A stretch of 64,000 bases of DNA from positions 1,736,001 through 1,800,000 of the forward strand of contig JAPEUS010000002.1 of the NCBI GenBank assembly GCA_027946355.1. Reading direction: 5' to 3'. This stretch comes from Collariella sp. IMI 366227 (taxonomy: Eukaryota; Ascomycota; Sordariomycetes; Sordariales; Chaetomiaceae). Shown one piece after another: positions 47,901 to 58,153 of this stretch. Both the position numbers and the translations under genes were made by a program. Numbering within the stretch: the first letter of the stretch is position 1; the number at the start of each line of letters is the position of its first letter. The notes below the pieces were generated by a model that did no database searches, was not told the DNA's origin, and worked only from the letters and a program-made list of their open reading frames with translations.

Positions 47901-48413
47901 GTAGTTGGCGTAGAACTGGAGCGTCGTCGCATGGCCAGGGCCCGTGTTCTCACCGTTGTTCAGTTCGAACTGCAGCGAGCCATCGAGACCGCCAGTGCCG
48001 AAGAAGCGGTTGTGCGGCGCCATGTCACTGTTCAGAGTCAGCATCCCGTAGAGCTACCATGCAGAACCGAACCCCCAGTTGAGTCCGTTGAACGCCCGCT
48101 TCTCATCTCCCGACATTGTTTTTTCTTCTTCTTTTTTTTCTGCCCGCTCCCCTCTTCTAGCCCACAACCTCAAAACTGAGAGAACGTACTGGAACCCGAC
48201 ACGAAGCCACTCGCTCGCCGTCACCCGCCCAGGCCCCGCGGCCTCGTTGTTGCAGGGCGTGATGATATCGTTGAACAAACTGCCCTGTAAGCCCTGCAGC
48301 TGGTAGACGATCTCCTCCATCTGATCCGTGGCGGCGGGCCATGTGGGATCGGCCCTGCCGGTCTGAGCCGCAAGGGACAGCAGACCGGCGAGGATGGGCG
48401 CTCTGGTTTTCAT
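44991..48413 (-). CDS. Secreted haem peroxidase with four WSC domains
   Basis: The product is 1035 aa in five exons: 48413-48190, 48027-47118, 47064-46870, 46817-45917 and 45868-44991, all introns GT-AG and all phases consistent. A signal peptide (MKTRAPILAGLLSLAAQTGRA) is followed by a plant-type/AA2-like peroxidase domain. The distal side is WLRVGFHDMAPHNRFFGTGG (Arg71, His75, the His codon being split by intron 1) and the proximal haem ligand is His193 in VACGHTLGSVHS. A beta-rich middle region (about 330-530) and a Ser/Thr linker lead to four WSC carbohydrate-binding domains at about 581-671, 694-785, 820-912 and 945-1032, each with CYCGN and a final GNRL/PNRL motif. WSC domains bind glucans, so the enzyme is probably held at cell-wall or plant polysaccharide while it oxidises phenolics or other donors; the substrate is not evident. 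ATG 48413 is chosen because it directly starts the signal peptide. Confidence 0.9.
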
Positions 48414-50382
48414 GTTGGAGGGGTTCGACACTTGAAGTCGAAGCGTCGTGAAGAGATCGGGCGTTGAGCGGCCGAAACGAGCGGACAGGAGACCAGCAAG
48501 GCGGGTTGCCGGACTCGAGTGTGATCAGACGAACTGATTCACAGATGGATCCGAACCACGGCAAGCAGACGTTGAGCTGCCGGAACCAGAAACAGCAAAG
48601 CGAATGAATAGACCGAGACGGTCAAGGGCGGAGGAGGAGGTGTCTTTCGTGAGTTCTTCTCGAACCACACATGCTGGGGGGGGGGCGATCTGTTTTTCCA
48701 CAACCATCCGGTCCCCCCAGGACTCAGCCATCAACTTGGCCCTGCCATGGAGCGATGTGACCCTCCAGCGTCGAATTCCCAGACTCTTGCCCCTGTCACT
48801 CGTATTTCCGCAAGGGTCCAGGTTGGGGATTTCCAGGTCCAAGGGACGCCAAGCGCCACTTCCGCCCGAAAGGGTCTCGTCTGATTGGCTTGGCGTCGGG
48901 GTTATCAACTCCATCTTCCAGCCGCACGCCGCCGCTTGCGATGCATTGTTGGCGGTGGAGCTGGCACGGCAGGGCAATTGGCGGGATCCCCCGCCGGCCC
49001 TCTCGCTATTGAACGCCGACTGTTCTGGGCTGCAATTTTTGGGTAATTTGTGTCTTAGGGCCGGTGACACAAGCCCACGTCAACGGAGCTGCATTGCCAA
49101 TGCGTTTTCCGTCGAACTTCACTGGCCCAGGTCCAAGGCCATCATGCCATTTCTCTAGGGCCCCATCTGATGCCCAGGGCAGTGCCGGCTTCCGGTGAGG
49201 GGGCCCGCTTAGGATCTCTATCCATATCACAGTGCAGGGAAGGATTGCTCCGTGAAAGTCGGTGTTAAGATTTCTGAGGCTTGTCTTGTTTTTGGAAAGC
49301 AGAGCGAGGCGACGCTCCTTCGTGTCTGCATGGTGCTGGCATCGGAATGCGTCCGCGGTGTCACAGAATCAGGGGTTCGTCCGATCCTTCGGCTCCCTGG
49401 TCGCCGCTGATCATCCGCGATTGCCTCCTGCCGCCGTGATCCGCGATTGTTTGTTCCAGGTCTTGGCAGCCCCCAGGCTCCGGTTCCACGTGGGTGTGGC
49501 GCCGTTCCCTGCCAGGCCGTCGCCGCATCGTTTCTCGAGACATGTCTTGTGCCGGTAGGACTGCTGCTGTGATGGCGGATTCCAGGCACTCGGGAAGGTA
49601 ACGTGGGGGAAGGTCGCCAAGGTGAAACCGAGAAAGAGCTTGTGTCGTCCGAAGACCCGAACGACGGTTGTGCTGTGCGCCTAAGGAGGCACCGCCCATG
49701 CCTGTATCCCCTCTGGGAAGAAAGGGGACAACAGACAAGACGCTCCCAAATATCTCAGGTTCTTCCCCTAACTCCGTGGTATAGAAGGGCTCTACCCAAG
49801 GGAGGATGTATTCCGATGTCCGTTGCAGTCAGCGAACGAACCCTTAGAATCCGAAAGGAACTCCTACAGATTGGTACAGTCTGAAAATCGCTCGGCTCCG
49901 AGGGAAGGAATGAAAGTTTCTCTGAGACGTATTTACGACATCAATTTCCATTGTTCAGTCATATCTCAGGGCAGAAAGATGAGAGACTGACATTATGGTT
50001 CGATATCAGTGAATCGCGGGCGAGCACTCGATCCGCCCTTGCTGATATCTCTGGCCCCCGTCTAACACTTCGACGACTTGGAGGCACTTCTCATCAATGT
50101 CGGTTATTGGAACCTGTAGTAAACGGAATTCAGGGGTTTGATCTCTCCGTCAGATATTTAATTACAGCGAGGTGTGACTGCCTAAGCATGTGTGTTGAAG
50201 AAACCAGCAATCGCCTCAAACGGAGAAGAAAGAACGTGGTTGGACTGTGAGTGTATCTTAGGTTTAGGTCAGAGAGGGGCGGGAGTCAGCTTCAATGGTA
50301 CAAACCAAAAAGAGTGAAGCAGCGAAAGCAGAGCATTAATCCATGAGATAAGAGGAAGAGAAGGGTGGCCAAGCGGAAAAGC
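48414..50382. other. Intergenic
   Basis: The region lies upstream of the peroxidase gene and up to the tRNA gene. Open frames at 48525-49070 (-) and 48604-49158 (+) overlap each other and show no domain. No promoter box could be singled out. Confidence 0.4.
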
Positions 50383-50387
50383 AAAAA
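50383..50387 (-). terminator. RNA polymerase III T-run terminator
   Basis: On the minus strand TTTTT follows three bases after the tRNA-Glu 3' end, as expected for Pol III termination. Confidence 0.8.
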
Positions 50388-50390
50388 TGT

Positions 50391-50478
50391 TACCCCTCCG
50401 GGGAGTCGAACCCCGCGCAACGGAAAATGATGATATTATCATGAGAATCCGCTATGTTAACCGATACACCAGAGAGGT
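50391..50478 (-). tRNA. tRNA-Glu(CTC) with intron
   Basis: Read on the minus strand, the 88 bases fold as a tRNA: acceptor ACCTCTC with GAGGGGT plus discriminator A; D arm GTGT/ACAT with GG in the loop; anticodon stem GCGGA/TCCGT; T arm CGGGG-TTCGACT-CCCCG, which also gives the B box. The anticodon loop is TT-CTC-A, then a 16-nt intron at 50441-50426 after position 37, then T. CTC reads the Glu codon GAG. The mature length is 72 nt before CCA. Confidence 0.9.
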
Positions 50479-51629
50479 TTTTGGTTTATTTGTTGAAAGA
50501 GGGCAAAGGGACTGGCTTTTATAAGCTTCCTGTTGCTGGCAGGAGCGAAGCCTTGTTGCCTGCGTCGTCATGAGCTGGGATGGAAGGAGTGGCCTGCGGC
50601 TTCCCGATGTAAACACAGGTCCGGGCGACAGACAACGTCCATGAACTAAGGAGTCCCTTTAACATCCAACCCAAGGCAGAGTACAAACAAGCCTCTTTAC
50701 ACTTGACTATATCCTAGGTAACTACAAACAGGACTCGGATGGCTCGAGAACTCCTCCAAGAAAGCCTCTGATGTTTAGGGATACCACATGGCACTTCATG
50801 TAAAATCTAGGCTGATGAGTGCAGTGATGGGGCTGCAACTGATATAATTAATAGATAGCAAGATAGTCTGGTCCTGTCAAAGTTTATTCATGGTCTGCTC
50901 ACCGTTTGCCTGAAGTTCCTGACCTGGGATAAGAGGCAGGACTGAGGTAGCCGCCGGTTGGCTCGGTAGGATGGAGACATCTTAGATACAGTATCAAAGG
51001 AGCAGATAGCTAAATCTATACAGAAATTACAGTTGAGATTTGCCAACGGCTAAGTGTCTCGGGACTCATTGTTAAGCCAGTCGATAGAGCAGAGCTACAA
51101 GCGTTCGACAACCACCACTCAGATGCCTCGAGACGTAGCCGTTTCCGGCCAAAGTTCTAAAAATGGTAGATACATCATGGTGTCTCCTTCTATGGTTCTC
51201 ATTAGGGTCAACGGATGTCTTCAACTCTGGCTGAACAGTATCGAGAAGACCGTGAATATATAATGTGGTTTGAAGGCCTGCCAAACCACGCCATGCAACA
51301 GCAGTGCCTCCGTGGATCAAACAACACAACATCAATACCAGACCGTTCTAATCTCCCAGCACAACCAAACAAAGCTCTCTATTTCCCCATGATAGTAGTA
51401 CATCTTACAGCACCGCTCTGGTATTATACAGCCTCCTCCGCCCTCTCAGGCACCCATCAACAACCCCCCCTCTTCTCCCTCCATCGCACAGAAATAATGT
51501 CCGTAATCCGACCCAAGCCCTTCCCACTTTCCCTTCCCACTTTCCACTTCCCACCCCTTCCCAACTCAACCTCCCATCCATCCCTCCACCCCTCCTCAAC
51601 ACTCATCCACACACACACCCATCCCCAAA
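50479..51629. other. Intergenic
   Basis: The sequence is relatively AT-rich between the tRNA gene and the bL34m gene. No gene, repeat or RNA is recognised; C-rich sequence at 51450-51630 is the 3' flank of bL34m. Confidence 0.45.
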
Positions 51630-52134
51630 CTAAGCACTCAACCTCTTCCTCCCCTTCGCCCTCCTCCGCATAAGCGTCTTGCGCCCCGTCTGCGTCTTGA
51701 CGCGACTCAGGAACCCGTGGCGGCGCTTCTGCACCAGCCGCGAGGCATTCCCATTGTGGCGCGCGGACCGCACCGGATCTGACCGCCCGCAAAAGCCGGG
51801 TGTGTCGTGATGGCTGACTTGGAGATGAGGTCGAGAGTCGTTTCAGCTGTTGTTGTGGTGGTGAGAGTGGTGGGGAGTGTAGGAGGGTTTGCGATGGGGC
51901 GCGGAAGATGGTGGAGGGGGAGGTGAGGGAGGGGCGGAGGGTGGGGAGGTGGGAGAAGGTGCTATATTGGTGGTGCTTTTATTAGCTGATTGTTAGGAAG
52001 AGGGATTGGGGGGAGCTATGGGGGCGTACCGAGCAGCAGCCGGCTTGCTGGCTGTCGTCGCCGAAGCGCAGCGAGGGATCAATTGGGCGGTTGGCCGGCG
52101 CAGGGCCGCGAGGAGCGGGGAGACACGGAACATG
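51630..52134 (-). CDS. mrpl34: Mitochondrial large-subunit ribosomal protein bL34m
   Basis: This is the mitochondrial homologue of bacterial L34. Exon 1 (52134-52031) encodes a basic, acid-poor targeting sequence starting MFRVSPLLAALRRPTAQL; the intron runs from GTACGC to ATATAG; exon 2 begins at 51961. The mature C-terminus carries the L34 signature ASRLVQKRRHGFLSRVKTQT, then GRKTLMRRRAKGRKRLSA, ending at TAG 51630-51632. Between these lies LDLISKSAITTHPAFAGGQI in another frame. Two shifts are needed: one near 51865 and one near 51750, where GCGC appears to hold two extra bases. The composite reads well, so I take the breaks as sequence errors in a working gene. Confidence 0.8.
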
Positions 52135-52655
52135 ATGGCGCAGGTCAGCTCTCAATATGTGCTGCTTGCAGTGTTGAGCCAATTGCTTGTCGTAATGTCG
52201 TGGTGCGCCGCCGCCGGGCAGATCGGTCTGGAATTTTGGGGGAGGTTCGGCTCTGGAGTGAAGTTCGATCGCGCCGCAGCGAGAGCCTTTCGGGGCTGGC
52301 ACCAGCTGGCGGAGAGGCTTGGCAGCTGTCGCTTCAACCACCACCAAAGTCCAACGAGAAAAGAGTATTGGTAGAGGAGACAGGAAGAAGCGCAAGGCCG
52401 AGAAAAGAAGAGAGAAGTACAGGTAGGCACTGGTTTAAAGTTTGTAACATCCCACTTTTTTTTTCCATAGGCGTTCAAGAGGTCGAGGCGGATAAGATGT
52501 TTGAGGGTTAGGGTTATCTGAGCAGGATCATTGAATTGAGCTCCTTGGTCAATGGGTTCAAGTAGCTGATCAAGCACACAGAGAAAGAATACCATTGCTT
52601 TCCATTGCCCCGGCTTAAAACTCAAAGAAATTACTCTTACAAAAAACAATCCCGT
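52135..52655. other. Intergenic
   Basis: The region lies upstream of bL34m and downstream of Ste24, both leftward. It contains T9 at about 52457. No gene is supported. Confidence 0.45.
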
Positions 52656-54156
52656 CTAAAGCTCGTCGCGCCCAGTAGCAACAGCCACATCATCCTTGCT
52701 CTCAGCCTTTTCAGTCTCCGACTCCTTCCCCACCACCTTCTCGGTGGATTGCCAGTTCAGCGCCTTCAACCGCTCCGACAGAATCGGGTGCGAGAAGTTG
52801 TAGCTGGCAAACATCCAATCGGCGTCCATGGTAGACAGGTTCTGAATCTGCAACTTGATCAGGGGAGCGGCACAGCTCGGTGTTGTAGCCGAGGGAGTTG
52901 GCAAAGGCATCGGCCTGGAACTCGAAGCGGCGGCTGAGGATGTTCATGAGCAGCTTAAGAACATTGTCCATGGGGCCCAGGATGTCCGAGAAGAGGAGGA
53001 AGCCGACGATGATCGGGTGCTCGGTGGTGAAGCCGAAGTCGGCATACATGGAGTTGTTGTTGATGAAGACGGAGAAGAGGGCAAAAATGTAGAAGAAGTG
53101 GGCCTGATAACGTTAGCAGAGTTCATGAGAAACGTACAGCTTAGTGACTTACCTGGGAGATGCCAAACATCTTGGTGGTGTGGCCCAGCTTCCAGTGACC
53201 GAGCTCATGGGCAAGCACAGCGACAACCTCTTCGTTCTCACTCTTCTCAATCAGAGTATCGTAGATGACAATGTGCTTTTTCCAGGGCAGACCGAAGAAG
53301 TAGGCGTTGCTGTGGGCGCTGCGCTTGCTGCCATCGATGACGTGCAGCTCCTTGAGCGGGAACTTGAGCTTCTTAGCGAGATCCTCGACGTCCGTCTTGA
53401 GCTTGCCCTCCGGAAGAGGCGACAGCTTGTTGAACAGGGGCAGAATGGCGATGGGGTAGACGGCAATCATGAAAACCTGAAGAGCCGCGCCGAACATCCA
53501 GAGGTAATAGAAGAACTGGCTGCCAGTCTTCTTGACGATGGAAAGGAAGCCGGCCAGGATGGGAGGAGCCAGGACGCAGGCCAAGATGTTAGTCTTGATG
53601 ATATCTGTGACGAAAAGCTTAGGCGTTTGCTTGTTGAAGCCGAACTTCTCCTCCAAGACGAAGGTATGGTACAGGCTGGACGGCAGCGAGAGAACCTGGT
53701 TGAGGAATATGAAGGCGAGGATGAAGACGATAGACTGCGAGATCTCGCCGGTGAAGCGAGCCGGTGCGAAGCGAAGAAGGATGTTGCCTGCCCATGACCA
53801 GATTTTCGGGAGAACGTCGAAGTGGTAGAATGCGAGGTTTTGGAGTTGACCGTAGAGACCGTTAATCGCTGAGAACTTGGCCTTGGCGCGAGCATACGCC
53901 TGGCTCTTGTCGTAGACCTCCTGCGAGACTTCCTGTTCCAGAACCTTGGGCGGCTTCGTCTTCTGCAGAACGCGATATTGGCGGAAACCGAGGAACGCTT
54001 CAAGCATGTACTGGCCAACCGAAAACCCGATGATGAGCTTCTTCCACGGGAACAGCGGGCGGTCCAGGAACCGCGCGAGGCGCTATTGTGAAGGGTGGTT
54101 AGCTGTCAGGACCCAAGCCATAGGTTGCGCGCAGAGCATACCTGAAGGAAATCCAT
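52656..54156 (-). CDS. ste24: CAAX prenyl protease 1 (Ste24, M48 metallopeptidase)
   Basis: Ste24 is an ER membrane zinc protease that removes the last three residues of farnesylated CAAX proteins and makes a second cut in a-type pheromone precursors. Exons are 54156-54142 (MDFLQ, only 15 nt), 54082-53153 and 53103-52656, with introns GTATGC to AATAG and GTAAGT to ATCAG. The zinc motif is VLAHELGHWKLGH (His297, Glu298, His301), and a later Glu in RRFEFQADAFA is the expected third ligand. Several membrane helices are seen (for example SIVFILAFIFLNQVL and FFYIFALFSVFI). The expected length, about 463 aa, matches the family. Near 52868 a C run seems one base too long: ELCRS is followed by LIKLQIQNLSTMDADWMFAS in the next frame, which continues to TAG 52656-52658. 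Confidence 0.9.
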
Positions 54157-55405
54157 CGTGTCAAAAAGGCCACGACTGGTCCAGTTGTCGCGAGTCCAAT
54201 TTAACGATGGTTTGGCGATGAGGGGTTGAAAGAAGGGCAGATTCTCTTGAAGTTGGAGGAGCAAGCTGTCCTTCGTTGCGCACACTGCCCCTGGCACCCG
54301 GGATTGTGTTGCCTGTGTAAGAACACTTCATTGGCCAATAATCTCCGACAATTTAGCATGGCCCCACATTGCATTCGCGTTGGTCGAGCGACTCGAGTCT
54401 GCTGCTTGTGTCTTTCAAGTGCGAATGCCAGGCAAAGAGACGAAGACAAACACCACCCGGAAGACAAACAACACCTTGGTATCTCTTGCGCTACTGAACA
54501 ACACTTTAACATAACCCCCCGCGCCCGGAAAGACGTCAATTTTCTCCTGGCGCCCCGTGCCTTACTTATCCCTCAACAACTTAACAAATGTGCCGGTGTC
54601 GACCTGAAGTCCTAATGCCTCGGAATCCTCAAGTTTGCCCGTACCCTTTCAAGCAGCTGCTCTTTGGTGTCTGTCTCTTGCGGGTGTAGGTTCCGCTGTC
54701 TCGCGGTCAGCACACAAGAGTCGGGATCTGGCGCTGGGTTAAAATACAGCGGCAAGCCATCGCCTCAGCTCCTCCTTGGTCCAAGTCCCTGGTTCTCCGG
54801 TGGGATCATGTTCCTGGGGAAACATATCCCCTCCCCAGATGGCCCACACTGCAACACCCGCGACTAAACCGGTGAAAGCTGGCAAATCGTCAGTAACGAA
54901 GTGCGAGGGACAGTGGGAGATAACCAACCCAAAAAGGCATTCTGCTCAAACTGTTGTTAGACGTCATATATTGAGAGGTCTGAGGTGGGGCACTCACCTT
55001 TGATCGCATCGCTCTGTCAAGCGGCGTAGGCATCTTGCTGTTCTGATATGCCTTGACTGTAAAACGGTCTGGCAAATATCCTCAAGCTTGATATTGATCA
55101 GATGTGTCTGCTTTTGAACGGCAAGAAATATGGACCGATATCTACGAAAGATACCTGTCAACATTGTCGCTGTCCCTGATCTGGAGCGACTCTCGCCACA
55201 GGCCGCGTCACTCAGCCACAAGCCGAGCTTTGACCATGTTCACCCCCCTGCCACATCAGCCTTCCCAAGACGGAAACCACAGAGATGCAGCTGTCGGGGT
55301 GCACCCCACTGCGCGAAACCCACAGAAAATAATTTCAAGAAATCCAATTCCGCTTTCGAACCAGTCCCCTCAGACCAGTACAGGAGCCTCGACACAGCCG
55401 CCAAA
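54157..55405. other. Divergent intergenic region
   Basis: The region lies between the divergent ste24 and rpl38 starts. Open frames on both strands are short and without domains. Nothing else was recognised. Confidence 0.45.
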
Positions 55406-55856
55406 ATGCCTCAGGAAGTCAGCGACATCAAGAAGGTGCGGATTGATACATGGAAATTCTGCGACGGGCCGGACGAAGTGCTGACATTTTTTACACAGTT
55501 CATCGAGATCTGCCGGCGGAAGGACGCTTCGTGTACGTTGCGCATAACCCGAACAACAACGAGCTAGGAATTGGTACAGGGACGGTTCTGACAGTCTGGA
55601 TTTTTGCAGCCGCCCGGATCAAGAAGAACACCAAGACCCAGCAGATCAAGTTCAAGGTTCGCTGCCAGAGGTTCCTCTACACCCTCTCCCTGAAGGACTC
55701 CGACAAGGCCGAGAAGCTCAAGCAGAGCCTCCCTCCCAGTATGTTCTCCGAGGCGAAGACACGACACCCTGAACACAGCGACTGACGGATCTCTCCCTTT
55801 CAACAGACCTTCAGATCAAGGACGTCCCTAAGAAGAACAAGAAGACCTTGTCTTAA
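55406..55856 (+). CDS. rpl38: 60S ribosomal protein eL38
   Basis: The product is an 80-aa cytosolic ribosomal protein in four exons: 55406-55435, 55499-55532, 55610-55738 and 55807-55856. The introns start GTGCGG, GTACGT and GTATGT. Splicing gives MPQEVSDIKKFIEICRRKDA, then SSARIKKNTKTQQIKFKVRC, then QRFLYTLSLKDSDKAEKLKQ, then LPPNLQIKDVPKKNKKTLS, which is eL38 from end to end at its normal length. Only spliced RNA gives the protein; unspliced frames stop early. Three introns in an 80-codon gene, two of them within the first 64 coding bases, are typical of fungal ribosomal protein genes. The frame is clean. Confidence 0.95.
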
Positions 55857-56126
55857 ATGTTGTCTTCAGGAGAGGGTTGCTGGTCTGATTGAGCGCGGAT
55901 GTTGGCATGATGAAGGCATAGGCATTGGCATTTGCCGGTTCGGGTGAAACCGAACTCTCAAACGGCGTCTTGGAATGGGATATTAGGAACGGGTTCTCGC
56001 TGCTGCGTCAGCACAGGGCAACGTGGGCAGCAAGGCCCAAGCAATGAATCGCATTCATCGGCCGCGGCCGCACTCAGATCGACTCCCTGACCGACCTTAT
56101 CTTTGTTGTCCCCGAAGTGAGGAAAA

Positions 56127-56795
56127 CTACTCCAACGACAAAGGCTTATAGTGCTTAACATCGAACCGCGCAACCAAGTCCCGAATCTCGCTGTACTTCG
56201 CAAACCCCTCCGTCTCAGCAAACTCCATATGCCTCTCAACGCTCTCCCATCCACATACCACCACGAACTCATCCTCCTCCGCCCCTCCTCAACATCTTCC
56301 CGCCACCCCCACCTCACCATCACCCTCTCAGCATACCCCTCAAAAACCCCCTCACCTCCTCCCACTTCCCCTCAAACCTCTCCCTATCCCCTTCCTCACA
56401 AACATCCTCTGCACACTAACCACCCCCTAGCAACACCCCCAATCTTTAAACAACTCCTCCACATGCACTAACACCGTATCCCCGCCTCAACCCACCCCCG
56501 CCACCAAGTCCTCCATAACCCTCACATTCTCTGCACTGAGAATCCAGGCGTGGTGTGCCGCGACAGAGGGCCAGCGTGCAGTGGTCAAAAGCCAAGAAGG
56601 GTCTTCGATCTGTCTGAACCAGAGCGCGGCGCGGGAGGTGGTAGAGTGGGGAGGTGGGGAAGTGTGATGCGTGCCAGTGGGATTGGTGGGTCATTGCTAA
56701 GGAGAGAGGAGGAGGAGGGCCTGCGGGAGGGCCTGGGGCGAGGGAGAGGGGATAGTGGGTGGGAGGTGCAGGAGGGCCAACTCGGTGACGGTCAT
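56127..56795 (-). CDS. ABM/Dabb-like small protein, frame broken
   Basis: This is probably a protein of the antibiotic-biosynthesis-monooxygenase-like (dimeric alpha+beta barrel) type, of about 210-220 aa. The likely start is ATG 56795 (MTVTELALLHL, a typical first strand of this fold). Further pieces follow in order: ALWFRQIEDPSWLLTTARWP, SVAAHHAWILSAENVRVMED, GDTVLVHVEELFKDWG, and finally CGWESVERHMEFAETEGFAK with ARFDVKHYKPLSLE and TAG at 56127-56129. WESVERHMEF is the usual segment of the repeated ABM-like domain. At least four shifts separate these pieces, mostly within G-rich coding-strand runs between 56290 and 56720. Either the consensus is very poor here or this is a pseudogene. The exact family and substrate are not clear. 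Confidence 0.55.
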
Positions 56796-58153
56796 GTTGG
56801 TTTGTGTTTTCTCTGGGGTGCGGGTTGGTGGGGGATGGGATGTGGTTTGGTGATGACGGGGAATTTGGAGGTTTTTGGTGGTGTTGATGAGGTTGATGAG
56901 CGAGAGGTGGAGTCGAGAGGAGGTTTCATATGGTACAGACACACTGGCAGGTAACACGGGAATACGCGTCTTAACGCCGTTCGATCCTACCCTCCCATCC
57001 ACCTTAGAAGGTGCATCTGTCCATCTACGATGCGACTCAGCATCAGGAGATATCATGACGGGTTCAAGAAAGCTGAGAGGGACGCTGCTACCACGACTTG
57101 AAAACCCAATTCAAGACGAGGCCGTATCTCCTGTTTCTGGGTCAGGCCCAGTTGCACCAGGCGAGAACGGCCGACGTCCCCCGATCCGTGCAGCACTGCC
57201 ACGCCGGTTCTGCCGTTTCAGCTGGCCCGGGTCTCAACATGGTTCGCTCTGCCACAGGCTTGCATTCCGCTTGAGACTTCGAGAACAACTTCCGATGCCA
57301 AGATTATTCTGTCCTTCAACGTTTCTGCTCGCCGGGCCCAGCAAGCCAGGACTGTCTCAAACACCGTGGCATGGAAAAGACGTCACGGGACTGTCAAAGT
57401 TTGGCTGTGGAAATTGGTTGATGCTGACAATTCGCGTCCAACCAGTGGGCAGCAATTCACATAGCTTCCCTGCTGCAAGGGACGGAACCTGCCCCCGGGC
57501 AGCATCGGTCCTTGCTGGTCGATTGCTGGTCTCCCAGCTCGCCGGAAAAGGGTCTCGGCGCCAATCAGGAGCTTCCAGAACGCCGCAAATGCAACCGCGT
57601 GGACGCAACAATTGGAGAAACCCCTGACCCCCTGTTCGTCATCGTGGAAGGCGGTGCTGCAGGACTCTCCTCTCTTTTTTTTCTTGCAGCTGCCCCCAAA
57701 AGAACACTTCCATTGCCGTGTTACCAGAGCTGTCGGTCCTTGTACATGATCATCAGGTCATAAGGGGGCCTCGACACACCGCCCAACGGCGCAACATCGC
57801 TTCGATAACCGATCTCTTGTGTGTTCATGGGATAAATTGGTCCCGCCCTTGAAATCTCCACTTGGTTCTTAATTACACCTCCTTCCTATCTTGGCAACAA
57901 ATCATATCCTTTCTCAACGTCAGCCCGCGAACTTGCTCCATACCTTCTCCATCTTCAGACCCTGAGCCACGACGACCTCGACCGCCGTTTCGCGCACCCA
58001 CCGCTACCGTATCGCAATAGTCACCCTCGAAGCGCAACGACATCTGCTGTACCCGGCACTAATCCCACTCCTCCTGACCCTTTGTCCCCGGTTCCCGCTC
58101 AAGTCTCCACACAACCCACACCCAGACCAGACGACCGGCAACTCAGAACGACC
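56796..58153. other. Divergent intergenic region
   Basis: This 1.36-kb stretch lies between the ABM-like gene (-) and the mevalonate kinase gene (+). An open frame at 56875-57627 (+, 250 codons) has no recognisable domain. The last 300 bases look like a C/A-rich leader. Confidence 0.4.

Noticed and set aside
56875..57627. 250-codon plus-strand open frame between the ABM-like and mevalonate kinase genes
   Set aside because: No recognisable domain; it begins inside the leader of the divergent gene and lacks supporting structure.
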